DNA of 6,035 nt from Lachnospiraceae bacterium (GTDB lineage Bacteria; Bacillota; Clostridia; Lachnospirales; Lachnospiraceae), in the NCBI GenBank assembly GCA_900759665.1, contig CAAEWE010000061.1, positions 1-6,035 on the forward strand, given 5' to 3'. Shown here one piece after another: positions 6,014 through 6,035 of the stretch; positions within the stretch are counted from its first letter, which is position 1; every line of letters begins with the position of its first letter. The translations under genes were made by a program, and so were the position numbers. Below the pieces are notes generated by a model that had not been told where the DNA came from, ran no database searches, and saw only the letters and a list, made by a program, of their open reading frames with translations.

Positions 6014-6035
6014 CGAGTACGGGAAGACACGTTCA

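Overview
The window looks like a stretch of chromosome from a low-to-mid GC gut Firmicute, most likely a Lachnospiraceae-type clostridium (Blautia, Dorea or Ruminococcus gnavus/torques group). The reasons are strong Shine-Dalgarno sites reading like the full AAGGAGGTGATCC consensus, a short ABC ATPase coupled to a large FtsX-type permease, and small membrane-anchored proteins with CxxC pairs. The assignment is inference from style, not from a marker gene.

Layout, all genes on the + strand. Positions 1-135 are one arm of a long imperfect inverted repeat whose other arm is at 5780-5914. Positions 225-290 hold a possible promoter and a perfect 16-bp palindrome with further half-sites, which reads as an operator. 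Next comes a two-gene operon: an ABC ATPase (377-1060, or from 344) and an 896-residue FtsX-family permease (1057-3747), joined by an ATGA overlap. Together they should form a type VII (MacB/LolCDE/BceAB-like) mechanotransmission transporter. A strong hairpin terminator follows (3759-3812).

A separate, AT-richer unit begins with an extended -10 promoter near 3902-3910. It encodes two overlapping genes (3980-5029 and 5022-5678). Both proteins have one transmembrane segment ending in [RK]GC and a C-terminal domain with four CxxC pairs, almost certainly zinc-binding, in nearly the same spacing. They differ in the domain they carry: the first has a large N-terminal region with a possible PH-like part, the second a small beta-rich domain resembling PEGA-type sandwiches. 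They look like a duplicated-and-diverged pair acting together at the membrane. I do not recognise a named function for them, and they are the best candidate for an undescribed system here.

After a weaker terminator (5703-5740), the right end is the second repeat arm followed by a long self-complementary block (5873-6013). The bracketing repeats suggest an interspersed repeat family, and less certainly the edges of a mobile or rearranging segment.
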